DNA from: Halorussus salinus | Lineage (GTDB): Archaea > Halobacteriota > Halobacteria > Halobacteriales > Haladaptataceae | DNA length: 64,000 bases | Reading direction: 5' to 3' | Assembly (NCBI RefSeq): GCF_004765815.2 | Contig: NZ_ML974127.1 | Coordinates: forward strand, 472,917-536,916 | In this document: one piece after another, positions 8,523 to 16,449 of the stretch | Layout of the letters: each line of letters begins with the position of its first letter | Numbering within the stretch: position 1 is the stretch's first letter | Notes under the pieces: generated by a model | Database searches by the model: none | Told to the model about the DNA's origin: nothing | Seen by the model: the letters and a program-made list of their open reading frames with translations, nothing else | Made by a program: the position numbers and the translations under genes

Positions 8523-9869
8523 CTACTGTTGGACGATGAACTGTCCGGCGATTTCCTTCACTTCGGCCATCGTCTTCGGTTCGTCCACGGCCTTCGGGAA
8601 CGGCGACGAGAGGTTCAACTCGTTCAGGAAGCTGGCGTGGCGGGCCTCGACGCTGTGGATGCCGATGGCGGCCGAGAACACCTCGTCGTTCGAGACGGTC
8701 GGCGCGGCACCCTTGTACGCGGCGACGCCGGTGTTTTCGAGGGCCTTGGCGACCCCGAGGAATTCGGAGGGCGTCTCGTAGCCGAAGTCGTACTCGGCCT
8801 CCTCGACCGGGGTGCCGCCCAACTTCTCGACGGTCGCGGCGAGCGCGTCGACGTGGGCCGCTTCGTGGTCGCCGACGGTCTGCAAGTGACCGGGCACCTT
8901 CATCCGCACGTCGTCGGCGAACGACGAGAGGGCGTCGGCACCCATCAGTTCGTCGTCGCTGAACTCCTCCATCCCCTCGCGGTAGAAGGCGTTTTCGAGG
9001 TGTTCGAGCGTCAGCGCGTAGTTCAGCACGTCCACGTCGCTGGTGTCGTCGTCGGCCTTCCGGTCGGGCGTCGCGCGCTCCTCGGGCGGGTTCGTCTCGT
9101 AGACGCTCGGGTCCACCTCGCTGGTGACGAACTGGCCCGCGATTTCGAGGACCTTCTCGACCGACTTGGCCTCGTCCACCGCGTTCGGGTACGGGGAGTC
9201 CGAGTTCACGAAGTTCAGGAAACTGGCGTGGCGGGCCTCGACGCTGTGGATGCCCGCGGCCGCCGCCAGCACGTCGTTGCTCACGACTTTCGGGGCCGCG
9301 CCAGCGTACGCCGCGACGCCGGTGTTTTCGAGGGCCTTCGCGGTCGCGAGGAACTCGGAGGGCGTCTCGTAGCCGAAGTCGTACTCGCCTTCCGGCACGG
9401 GGTCGCCGCCCAACTCCTCGACGGTGGCGGTGATGGCCTCGACGTGGGCGGCCTCGTGGTCGCCGACCGTCTGCAGGTACGCGGGCACGTCCATCCGGAC
9501 CTCCTCGCCGAACGACGAGAGGGCGTCGGCACCCATCAGTTCGTCGTCGGCGAACTCGTTCAGGCCCTCGCGGTAGAAGGCGTTTTCGAGGTGTTCGAGC
9601 GTCAGCGCGTAGTTCAGGACGGGCACGTCGGGGTCGGTCGGTGCCTCGGTGGTGGTCTCGTCGGTCGTCGTCTCCTCGGCGGTGGTCGTCATCATTTCGG
9701 TCATCGTCTCGGTTGCGGTCGTCTCGCTTCCGGTGTCGTCGCCGCCGCCGGTACAGCCAGCGAGCGCGACTGCGCCGAGCGCGGAGGCTCCTCCGAGGAA
9801 CGCGCGCCGCGAGCGAGTCGAGTCGGTGTCGGACGAGTCGTCGGCCGAGGTCGGGTCGTTTCGGGTCAT
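8523..9869 (-). CDS. Tat lipoprotein with two tandem ferritin-like domains
   Basis: The start chosen (ATG 9869) gives a twin-arginine signal with TRSRRAFLGGASALGA followed by a lipobox-like LAGC, then a Thr/Glu-rich linker. Two copies of a ferritin-like (DUF4439/Ferritin_2-type) domain follow. Each has LNYALTLEHLENAFYREG, DDELMGADALSSF, VGDHEAAHV and GIHSVEARHASFLN in the same order; conserved Glu and His residues in these motifs could bind a di-metal centre. The copies are separated by an acidic linker. It is a surface-anchored protein, perhaps for oxidative or metal stress. A longer start at 9902 is possible, but it puts the RR too far inside. Confidence 0.8.
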   Translation of the reverse strand: MTRNDPTSADDSSDTDSTRSRRAFLGGASALGAVALAGCTGGGDDTGSETTATETMTEMMTTTAEETTTDETTTEAPTDPDVPVLNYALTLEHLENAFYREGLNEFADDELMGADALSSFGEEVRMDVPAYLQTVGDHEAAHVEAITATVEELGGDPVPEGEYDFGYETPSEFLATAKALENTGVAAYAGAAPKVVSNDVLAAAAGIHSVEARHASFLNFVNSDSPYPNAVDEAKSVEKVLEIAGQFVTSEVDPSVYETNPPEERATPDRKADDDTSDVDVLNYALTLEHLENAFYREGMEEFSDDELMGADALSSFADDVRMKVPGHLQTVGDHEAAHVDALAATVEKLGGTPVEEAEYDFGYETPSEFLGVAKALENTGVAAYKGAAPTVSNDEVFSAAIGIHSVEARHASFLNELNLSSPFPKAVDEPKTMAEVKEIAGQFIVQQ

Positions 9870-10088
9870 TGCTTCGCTTACGTCTACCCGCGACACGCTC
9901 ATGAGTATTTTCGCAACTTTGACATAATTCCGTCCGAGGAGTCCCGGAGGTCCGTCCGAACTCTCTCCCAATTTCGTCCGAAATCGAACGCCGGGAGTCG
10001 ATTCGGCGGTCGGGACGAGCGCGACGAGTTCGGTTCGACCGATTGCGACGAGGGAAATGTTTGAATAGGGGGAGGGTGAGAGAGGGGT

Positions 10089-10238
10089 ATGCCGGACGAA
10101 GCGGCCGCGATAGAACGCTGTGCCTACTGTCGAGGGTACGTCCCCGTGACGCACGTCGATATCCCCGACCGACCGACGGACGCGCCGCTCCGGGCGCGAG
10201 TCGCAATCTGCGAAAAATGCCTCGGAGACGGTCTGTAG
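10089..10238 (+). CDS. 49-residue zinc-ribbon protein
   Basis: This short gene encodes MPDEAAAIERCAYCRGYVPV at the N-terminus and ends VAICEKCLGDGL. Two CxxC knuckles (CAYC at 11-14 and CEKC at 41-44) are placed as in small zinc-ribbon proteins. A TATA-like box (gtttgaata, about 10059-10067) sits about 25 bases upstream of the ATG, as expected for a leaderless gene. It is isolated between the divergently oriented ferritin-like gene and the PadR gene. Small zinc-finger proteins are common in haloarchaea and several act in regulation; the specific role here is unknown. Confidence 0.7.
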   Translation: MPDEAAAIERCAYCRGYVPVTHVDIPDRPTDAPLRARVAICEKCLGDGL

Positions 10239-10344
10239 CGATGGTTCCGACGACCGAGGAGTCCCGGTCGCGGTCCGTCGGAAAATCGGTCCGTCGAAAC
10301 GTCGCTCCCTCGGGACGCCCGGCCGTGCGGTGGCCGTCCTTCCG

Positions 10345-10638
10345 CTACTGAACCGCTTCCAACTCGTCGGTCAGGTACTTGCCTTCCCACTCGCGGCGGG
10401 CGTCGAGTTCTCGCTCGCCGCGGTTGTTCAGCGCGTAGAAGTTCGTTCGGCGGTCGCGCTGGCCCTTCTCGACGAACCCCTTGTCCACGAGCGTATCGAG
10501 GTTCGGGTAGAGGCGGCCGTGATGTATCTCTTTCTCGTAGTACGATTCGAGTTCGTCCTTGATGGCGAGGCCGTGCGGTTCGTCCAATCCGGCGATGACG
10601 TACAGGAGGTCGCGCTGGAATCCGGTCAAATCGTGCAT
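10345..10638 (-). CDS. PadR-family transcription regulator
   Basis: A 97-residue regulator: LTGFQRDLLYVIAGLDEPHG starts the first helices, and HHGRLYPNLDTLVDKGFVEK is the PadR recognition helix and wing. It then ends with a short C-terminal dimerisation segment (NNRGERELDARREWEGKYL). It is encoded divergently from the ABC transporter pair at 10870-12620, with an inverted repeat in the shared intergenic region. PadR proteins often repress adjacent transporter genes, so control of the exporter and perhaps of the lanthipeptide locus is a reasonable inference. Confidence 0.85.
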   Translation of the reverse strand: MHDLTGFQRDLLYVIAGLDEPHGLAIKDELESYYEKEIHHGRLYPNLDTLVDKGFVEKGQRDRRTNFYALNNRGERELDARREWEGKYLTDELEAVQ

Positions 10639-10733
10639 AAATCTCTCCCCTCTCCTTCAAAGATATTCCGTAATCTAATAAGTGTTCGGGCGATTATGAA
10701 ATAATACCGCTCTATTCGGTCCGAAACAAGTGT

Positions 10734-10747
10734 CAGACAATCGTCTG
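10734..10747. promoter_or_regulatory. Inverted repeat, candidate PadR operator
   Basis: CAGAC, 4 bases, GTCTG forms a perfect 5-base dyad in the divergent region between the padR-type gene (start 10638) and the ABC transporter genes (start 10870). Location and symmetry suit a dimeric regulator; no binding evidence exists. Confidence 0.35.
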
Positions 10748-10869
10748 TGAATCGTCATTTATAGCTTCGAACTGTCCATTCTCGGCGTACGCTCGCGCTC
10801 GTCGTCCGGTAATCTCCCCGATAGCGTCTTCTCAAAAATACTATACGGTGTCGTGTCGATGAGCCAACC

Positions 10870-11784
10870 ATGCCAGCAATCGAGACCGAAGGGCTGACCA
10901 AGCGCTTCGGGAGCGTCGTCGCGGTCGAGGAGTTGAACCTCACCGTCGAGGAGGGCGAGGTGTTCGGCTTCCTCGGCCCGAACGGTGCGGGCAAGTCCAC
11001 GACCATCAACGTCCTCCTCGACTACATCAGGCCGACGGAGGGCACCGCGACCGTCTTGGGCCACGACGCCCAAGACGAGACCCGCCAGATTCACGAGCGA
11101 ATCGGCATCCTTCCGGAGGGGTTCGACCTCTACGACCGCCTCACGGGGCGCAAGCACATCGAGTTCGCGGTGGACTCGAAGGGGACCGACGACGACCCCG
11201 CCGAGATTCTCGACCGCGTGGGACTCGAACCGGAGGCCGCCGACCGCAAGGCCGGAGGCTACTCGACCGGGATGAGCCAGCGACTCGCGCTGGGGATGGC
11301 GCTGGTCGGGGACCCCGACCTGCTGATTCTGGACGAACCGTCGTCGGGTCTGGACCCCAACGGCGCGCGCCAGATGCGCGAGTTGGTCCGCGACGAGGCG
11401 TCGCGCGGGACGACCATCTTCTTCTCCAGCCACATCCTCGGGCAGGTCGAGGCGGTCTGTGACCGTGTGGGCATCATGAACGACGGTCGCCTCGTCGCTG
11501 AGGACACCATCGAGGGCCTGCGGGAGTCGGTCGGGTCGGGTTCGACGCTCGAACTCACGGTGGACCGCGTGCCCGACGACCTCGACCTCGGCGGCATCGA
11601 GGCGGTCAACGACGTGACCGCCAGCGGGACCTCGATTCGCGTGACGGTCTCGGATTCGAGCGCCAAGTCCGCAATCATCAACCGCGTCGAGGAGCAGGGC
11701 GCAACCGTCACCGACATCTCGACCGCGCAGGCCTCGCTAGAGGACCTGTTCGCGGCCTACACAACCGAGGAGGCGACGGCATGA
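10870..11784 (+). CDS. ABC transporter ATP-binding protein
   Basis: This 304-residue nucleotide-binding subunit has Walker A GPNGAGKST (about residues 38-46), signature YSTGMSQRLALGMAL, Walker B LLILDEPSSGLDP and switch His in FFSSHILGQVE. The C-terminal part (about 215-300) is the extra domain of the CcmA/NatA drug- and lantibiotic-export type subunits. It overlaps the permease gene by 4 bases (ATGA), so the two are cotranslated. The LanM gene starts 66 bases after the permease, so the pair could export the peptide or give self-immunity; this is inferred from position. Confidence 0.88.
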   Translation: MPAIETEGLTKRFGSVVAVEELNLTVEEGEVFGFLGPNGAGKSTTINVLLDYIRPTEGTATVLGHDAQDETRQIHERIGILPEGFDLYDRLTGRKHIEFAVDSKGTDDDPAEILDRVGLEPEAADRKAGGYSTGMSQRLALGMALVGDPDLLILDEPSSGLDPNGARQMRELVRDEASRGTTIFFSSHILGQVEAVCDRVGIMNDGRLVAEDTIEGLRESVGSGSTLELTVDRVPDDLDLGGIEAVNDVTASGTSIRVTVSDSSAKSAIINRVEEQGATVTDISTAQASLEDLFAAYTTEEATA

Positions 11785-12620
11785 GTTGGCTCGTCGTCGC
11801 TCGGAAGGACTTCGAGGACGCGGTGCGCTCGCGGCTGCTGTGGGCCATCACCGCCATCTTCCTGCTGTTCACCGCGGGCGCGGTGTACGTCCGGAAGGCA
11901 GTCCTCCCGGACGCGCCCGGTCTCCCGAGCGCCACGCAGTTCCTGACCGCGCCGTCGTCGCTCGTCATCCCGCTGGCCGCGCTCGTCGTGGCCTACCTCG
12001 CCATCGCGGGCGAGCGCGAGTCGGGGAGCATCAAGATTCTGCTGGGCCTGCCCCACAGCCGCGCCGACGTGGTGTTGGGCAAGCTAATCGGCCGGACCGC
12101 GGTCGTCACCGCGGGCATCGTCGTCGCGTTCGCGGGCGCGGCCGTCACCCTGCTGGCGCTGTTCGGCGAGTTGCCGGTCGTGGACTTCGCGCTGTTGACC
12201 CTCGTCACCGTCCTGTTCGGACTCACCTACGTCGGCATCGCCATCGGAGCCTCGTCGTTCGCGGCCACTCGCTCGCGGGCGATGGCGCTTGCCATCAGCG
12301 CGTTCTTCCTGTTTCAGGTCCTCTGGGACATCGTACCCTTCGGCGTCTACTATCTCGTCGAGGGGAGCCTCCCGAACCCGACGAGCGCGCTTCCCGCGTG
12401 GTACTACTTCGCCCAAATCGTCAACCCGAACACCGCCTACACTCGCGCGGCCGAAATCGTGTTCTCGGGCGTCGGGCCGTACGTCCCGGCGGAGACGCTG
12501 GCCGGGTCCGGAACCCCCTTCTACGTCCAGAACTGGTTCGGACTCGTGGTGTTGCTCGTCTGGCTGGTCGTCCCGGTCGCGCTCGGCTACTGGCAGTTCC
12601 AGCGAGCAGATATCGGATAG
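11781..12620 (+). CDS. ABC-2 type transporter permease
   Basis: A 279-residue membrane subunit with about six hydrophobic helices. It starts MSWLVVARKDFEDAVRSRLLWA, the usual cytoplasmic amphipathic start of haloarchaeal ABC-2 permeases, and contains GERESGSIKILLGLPHSRADVVLGK, the conserved cytoplasmic coupling loop after helix 2. A large extracellular loop near 200-245 includes TAYTRAAEIVFSG. It overlaps the ATPase gene by 4 bases. No peptidase domain is present on either subunit, so leader removal would need another enzyme. Confidence 0.85.
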   Translation: MSWLVVARKDFEDAVRSRLLWAITAIFLLFTAGAVYVRKAVLPDAPGLPSATQFLTAPSSLVIPLAALVVAYLAIAGERESGSIKILLGLPHSRADVVLGKLIGRTAVVTAGIVVAFAGAAVTLLALFGELPVVDFALLTLVTVLFGLTYVGIAIGASSFAATRSRAMALAISAFFLFQVLWDIVPFGVYYLVEGSLPNPTSALPAWYYFAQIVNPNTAYTRAAEIVFSGVGPYVPAETLAGSGTPFYVQNWFGLVVLLVWLVVPVALGYWQFQRADIG

Positions 12621-12641
12621 TCGAATCTAAATTTTTCTCTT

Positions 12642-12660
12642 TCGTCAAAATCATTAAACC
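12642..12660 (+). promoter_or_regulatory. Putative promoter of the LanM gene
   Basis: The 66-base gap before LanM contains an AT-rich segment (cgtcaaaatcattaaaccg) with a TATA-like core about 33 bases before the ATG at 12687. LanM may therefore have its own promoter, in addition to read-through from the ABC genes. Confidence 0.4.
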
Positions 12661-12686
12661 GTGCCCCGACCACTGTCGAGTCATCC

Positions 12687-15600
12687 ATGCGCCCGACGCT
12701 CCTCGCCGACTGTGCGGCCCGGTCGCGGCCGCTGACCGCGACGCTCGACCCGACCACCGATGGCTCGCTCCCGCCGGAGTTCGACCCCGACGACCTCCTC
12801 GCGACGTGGCGCGACATCTTCGACGGGGACGACGAGTTTCGGGAACGACTCGACCTCGCCGACGAGAGCGTCGAGAGCGTCGAGAGTGTCCGCGAGCATC
12901 TTCGTGACGCTGGCTCGGGTTCCGGGACGCCCGACTCCGACGACTCGATTCCCGCGGCGCTCCGGACCGCCGAGGAGGTCGCGGACCGTGCGGTCGAACT
13001 CGACGCCGAGGCGGTCCGACCGCTCCGCGAGCGCCACGCCGACGCGCCGTTCGTGGACCTCCTCGGGCCGCTGGCCGCCGCGGTGTGCGAGTCGGTGTCG
13101 CTCGACGCCGACCACGACCCCGCGGCCGTCGAGTCGCTGGAAGATTGGCTGTTCGAGCGACTGACGACCACGTTCCAGCATCCCCTGTTCATCCTGTTCA
13201 AAACTCACCAACAGCGCGAGTACCCCGACACCGACTTCTCGGCGGCGACCGATTTGACCGCGGTCTACGACGAGTTCGTCGCCGACGTTCGGAACGCCGA
13301 CTACGAACCCGTCTTCGAGGAGTACCCCGTCCTGCTGGAACTGCTCGGGGTCGTCGCCGACCAGTGGCGCGGGATGGTCCGCCGACTCGACGACCGACTC
13401 GCGGCCGACCGGGACCTCCTCTCGCGGACGTTCGGCGAGGGCGACGACGATGGCGACGACAGCGACGGCGAACCACTCGGCCGACTGCGCGACGTGGCGA
13501 CCTTCTCGGACGACCCCCACGGCGAGGGCGAAATCGTCCTCCGACTCGACTTCGAGTCCCGCTCGGTCGTCTACAAGCCCCGGTCGGTCGGCGGCGAGGC
13601 GGCCTTCGGCGACCTCCTCGACTGGACGAACCGCCACGCCGACGTTCCGGACCTGTACGCGCCGACCGCGCTCGACCGGGGTGACTACGGCTGGATGGAA
13701 CACGTCTCCCACCGCCCCTGCGACTCGGCGGCCGCGGTCGGCCGATACTACGAGCGGATGGGCGCGCTGACCGCGCTGGCGTTTCTCCTCGGTTCGACCG
13801 ACCTGCACCACGACAACCTCGTGGCGATGGGCGAACACCCCGTCATCGTGGACCAAGAGACCGTCCTCTCCCCGCGAGTCGGCTCCTCGAACAAGCCGGT
13901 CTCGCCCGCGATGGACTCGCTGTTGGGCGAGTCGGTGCTGAACACCGTCCTCATTCCCTTCACCGGCGAGACTGGCGGCCCGGAGGACGACCAGACGACC
14001 GGCGGGCTGACCGACCTCGCCGACGAACAGCGCCGGGAGAAGCGGCCGAACTTCCATCACCCAAACACCGACGCGATGGAGTTGACTTTCGACAAGCCCT
14101 ACCGACCCGGCGGCCGGAACCTCCCGCGGTTCGACGGCGAGGTCAGAGGAGTCTCCTCGAATCTCGCCGAACTGAAGCGGGGGTTCCGGGCGGTGACCGA
14201 CGCGATACTCGCCGACCGCGAACGGTTCCTCGCTCCGGACGGACCGCTCGCCGCCTTCGAGGAGTGCCCGATACGCTACCTGCCGCGGCCGACCAGCCAC
14301 TACGCCTCGAAGCTCTCGGAGAGCCTCTACTCGTCGCAGTTGCGCTCGGGGACCGCCCGGTCGCTCGCGCTGGAGTCGCTGTACGCGATATTCGTCCCGC
14401 GCGCCGACGACGAGGCCAATCTCTGGAAGCTCGTCTCGACCGAGAAAGACGCCGTCCGGCGGCTCACGATTCCGCGGTTCACGGTTCCGGCGACCGGCCG
14501 CGAACTGCGCGACGGGCGCGGGAACCCGCAGGGCGTGACCGTCGCGGAGTCGCCGCTCGACCACGCTCGCCGCCGCGTCTCGGAGTTGGACGACCACCGC
14601 GTCGAAACTCAGCTTCGACTCGTGGACCTCGCGTTCACCGGGGCGACGGTCTCGGACCCCGTGGCCGCGCCCGACGACGACGAGAACTCGATAGTCGCCG
14701 CGGACTCGCCCCGAGAGGTCGTCTCGAACGTCGTGGCCCGGATAGACGACGCGACCACGCGCTACCCCGACGGGAGCCTCCGGTGGGCGGAGCTGGCGCG
14801 GTCGTCGCCGACCGGTCAGTTCAGCGTCCGGGAACCGACGCTCGACCTCTATCGGGGCCACGTCGGCGTCGGTCTCTTTCTCGCGGCGGTCGCCGCGGTC
14901 CGCGACGACGACGACCTCGCCGACCGGAGTCGGCGAATCCTGCGACCGGTCCGGTCGGCGGTCGAGGAGAGCGGCGACGGGACGGACGGGAGCGACGACG
15001 ATGCCGAGGAGGTCGCCCGGTTGGGCCTCGGCGGGATGGACGGCCGGGGGTCGGTCGCCTACGGTCTCCTCGTCGCGGGCGACCTGCTGGACGACGACGA
15101 CCTCGTGGCGAGCGCCCGGACTGCCGCGGGGCTGACGACCCGCGAGGAGATAGCCGACGACCGAACGCTCGACGTGATGGCCGGGTCCGCGGGCGAACTG
15201 CTGGCGCAGTTGGCGGTCCACGAGCGAACCGGCGACGAGGCCGCCCTCGACCGCGCGCGGTGGTGTGGCGACCACCTGCTGGACGCCGCCGTCGAGACCG
15301 ACGCGGGCTACCGCGTGCCGACTGCCGGGGACGGCGACGACGCCGACCGTCGGTTCGCCTTCGCGCACGGCGTCGGCGGCGTCGGCTACGCGCTCGTGAA
15401 ACTCGCAGAAGTCACCGGCGAGGAGACCTACGCCGAGGTCGGACGCGACGCGCTCGCACTCGACGCCGAGTTGTGGCGACGCGACGGGAATCGCGCCGGG
15501 AGCGACGAGAATGCGACGATTTGGGGCTGGTGCAACGGCGCGGTCGGCGTCGGTACCGGTCGCGTGGCAGTGGCCGACGCGATGGCCGACGAGGACGGTG

Positions 15601-15983
15601 CTGTCGGCGAGGAGGACGCGGTTGGCGAAGGGGGCGCGGTCGGCGACTTGGGAGACCTCTCGGTCGTCCGCGAGGACCTGCGACCCGACCCGAGCCGCGA
15701 GGACTCGCTGTGCTGTGGGTCGGCGGGTCGGGCGCTGTTCCTGCTGGACGCGGGCGAGGTAGTCGGCGACTCGTCGCTCGCGGCCCGCGGCGAAGCCCTG
15801 TTCCGGCGGACCTTGGACCGCGGCCAGCGCGAGGGTCGGCTCCGACTGTCGAACCACCTGCCGATGCTCCCCCGCCTCGGACTGTTCACGGGTATCGCGG
15901 GCGTCGGCTACGTCGCGCTTCAGTTGGAAGCGCGCGAGGCGGACGTAGACGTGCGACTGCCGAACGTGACGCGACTGGAGTGA
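12687..15983 (+). CDS. lanM: Type 2 lanthipeptide synthetase LanM
   Basis: This 1098-residue bifunctional enzyme should dehydrate Ser/Thr in a precursor peptide and then form thioether rings. The N-terminal dehydratase (about 150-600) has the lipid-kinase-like motifs VVYKPRSVGGEAAFGDLLDW and TDLHHDNLVAMGE followed by VIVDQETVLS. The C-terminal LanC-type cyclase (about 720-1090) has GHVGVG, HGVGGVGYAL (His about 894), WCNGAVGVGTG (Cys949) and CCGSAG (Cys1009, Cys1010). Cys949 with the Cys-Cys pair gives a three-cysteine zinc site, as in the ProcM-like subgroup, instead of Cys-Cys-His. Length is normal for the family. A precursor gene lies just downstream on the opposite strand (16060-16212). 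Confidence 0.92.
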   Translation: MRPTLLADCAARSRPLTATLDPTTDGSLPPEFDPDDLLATWRDIFDGDDEFRERLDLADESVESVESVREHLRDAGSGSGTPDSDDSIPAALRTAEEVADRAVELDAEAVRPLRERHADAPFVDLLGPLAAAVCESVSLDADHDPAAVESLEDWLFERLTTTFQHPLFILFKTHQQREYPDTDFSAATDLTAVYDEFVADVRNADYEPVFEEYPVLLELLGVVADQWRGMVRRLDDRLAADRDLLSRTFGEGDDDGDDSDGEPLGRLRDVATFSDDPHGEGEIVLRLDFESRSVVYKPRSVGGEAAFGDLLDWTNRHADVPDLYAPTALDRGDYGWMEHVSHRPCDSAAAVGRYYERMGALTALAFLLGSTDLHHDNLVAMGEHPVIVDQETVLSPRVGSSNKPVSPAMDSLLGESVLNTVLIPFTGETGGPEDDQTTGGLTDLADEQRREKRPNFHHPNTDAMELTFDKPYRPGGRNLPRFDGEVRGVSSNLAELKRGFRAVTDAILADRERFLAPDGPLAAFEECPIRYLPRPTSHYASKLSESLYSSQLRSGTARSLALESLYAIFVPRADDEANLWKLVSTEKDAVRRLTIPRFTVPATGRELRDGRGNPQGVTVAESPLDHARRRVSELDDHRVETQLRLVDLAFTGATVSDPVAAPDDDENSIVAADSPREVVSNVVARIDDATTRYPDGSLRWAELARSSPTGQFSVREPTLDLYRGHVGVGLFLAAVAAVRDDDDLADRSRRILRPVRSAVEESGDGTDGSDDDAEEVARLGLGGMDGRGSVAYGLLVAGDLLDDDDLVASARTAAGLTTREEIADDRTLDVMAGSAGELLAQLAVHERTGDEAALDRARWCGDHLLDAAVETDAGYRVPTAGDGDDADRRFAFAHGVGGVGYALVKLAEVTGEETYAEVGRDALALDAELWRRDGNRAGSDENATIWGWCNGAVGVGTGRVAVADAMADEDGAVGEEDAVGEGGAVGDLGDLSVVREDLRPDPSREDSLCCGSAGRALFLLDAGEVVGDSSLAARGEALFRRTLDRGQREGRLRLSNHLPMLPRLGLFTGIAGVGYVALQLEAREADVDVRLPNVTRLE

Positions 15984-16026
15984 GAAACGGCTTCGTCGTG
16001 GTCTCGGCGAGTCGAGGGGGAGCGAA

Positions 16027-16044
16027 CCGAGGAGAACTCCTCGG
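16027..16044. terminator. Hairpin between convergent lanM and precursor gene
   Basis: CCGAGGA, 4 bases, TCCTCGG makes a 7-base-pair hairpin in the 76-base space between the ends of the LanM and precursor genes. It could stop transcripts from either side; no T-run follows. Confidence 0.35.
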
Positions 16045-16059
16045 CGGTTCGACCGCGGC

Positions 16060-16212
16060 TCAGAACTCCATCTCGTCGTCTTCGCCCGAACTGCCACAGA
16101 TGGGGTCGGTCGAGAGGTAGCAGTTGGTCTCGCCGATGACGGCGCGGTCGTCGGTTTCGGTGTGGGACGGTTCGTACTGCGATTCGAGCGACTGGCTGAT
16201 GTCTCGTGCCAT
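16060..16212 (-). CDS. Lanthipeptide precursor peptide (LanA-like)
   Basis: This 50-codon gene converges on LanM. The leader begins MARDISQSLESQYEPSHTET and is acidic and helical; the C-terminal core reads TNCYLSTDPICGSSG with an acidic tail EDDEMEF. The core has two cysteines (31 and 39) and five Ser/Thr (29, 34, 35, 41, 42), the set needed for two thioether rings; STDPIC would give a ring with Cys39. No Gly-Gly cleavage site is present; VIGE before the core is the likeliest boundary. A TATA-like box lies about 32 bases upstream and a palindrome overlaps the predicted transcription start. I infer the assignment from size, position beside LanM and core composition. Confidence 0.8.
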   Translation of the reverse strand: MARDISQSLESQYEPSHTETDDRAVIGETNCYLSTDPICGSSGEDDEMEF

Positions 16213-16217
16213 TGCGT

Positions 16218-16229
16218 CTCAATATTGAG
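16218..16229. promoter_or_regulatory. 12-base palindrome at the precursor promoter
   Basis: ctcaatattgag is a perfect palindrome 6 bases before the precursor ATG (16212), where transcription should begin given the TATA-like box at 16239-16249. That position suits an operator that would repress the peptide gene. Only one copy was seen. Confidence 0.45.
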
Positions 16230-16238
16230 GTATGTTAT

Positions 16239-16249
16239 CAATAAAAGTT
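16239..16249 (-). promoter_or_regulatory. TATA-like box of the precursor gene
   Basis: On the minus strand aacttttattg is centred about 32 bases before the ATG at 16212, inside a markedly AT-rich segment (about 16217-16275) that is unusual for this genome. Confidence 0.5.
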
Positions 16250-16368
16250 TTTGCTAGCTATCTAGATTAAAATATCTTGTCGAGGGAGAGAACCCATCCG
16301 CGTCGCTCGCACGGACTCCGATTTCCCCCGCGGCGTCGCCCCCGCCGATTCGGACTACCGCAAACACC

Positions 16369-16377
16369 AGTTATTAC
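16369..16377 (+). promoter_or_regulatory. TATA-like box upstream of hyuA leader cistron
   Basis: gttattacc lies about 29 bases before the ATG at 16402. The spacing predicts a transcript beginning at or next to that ATG, so the 15-codon cistron would be the first thing translated. Confidence 0.45.
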
Positions 16378-16401
16378 CGCGTGTAGCGCCACTCGAACCG
16401 C

Positions 16402-16449
16402 ATGAACGACCGACGAGACTACCGTTCTCCGGGAGGCCACCGACCGTGA
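16402..16449 (+). CDS. 15-codon leader cistron before hyuA
   Basis: The ATG at 16402 opens a short frame, MNDRRDYRSPGGHRP, whose stop TGA (16447-16449) overlaps the GTG start of hyuA at 16446 by 4 bases (GTGA). The promoter-to-ATG distance suggests it is translated from a leaderless message, passing ribosomes to hyuA. It may only serve translational coupling; a regulatory role is possible because it is rich in Arg. Expression is unproven. Confidence 0.45.
   Translation: MNDRRDYRSPGGHRP

Noticed and set aside
12681..16241. Long open frame opposite LanM (about 1186 codons)
   Set aside because: It is antisense to the whole LanM gene; the frame is open because of the GC-rich codon pattern. Its protein is low-complexity Arg/Val/Gly with no domain.
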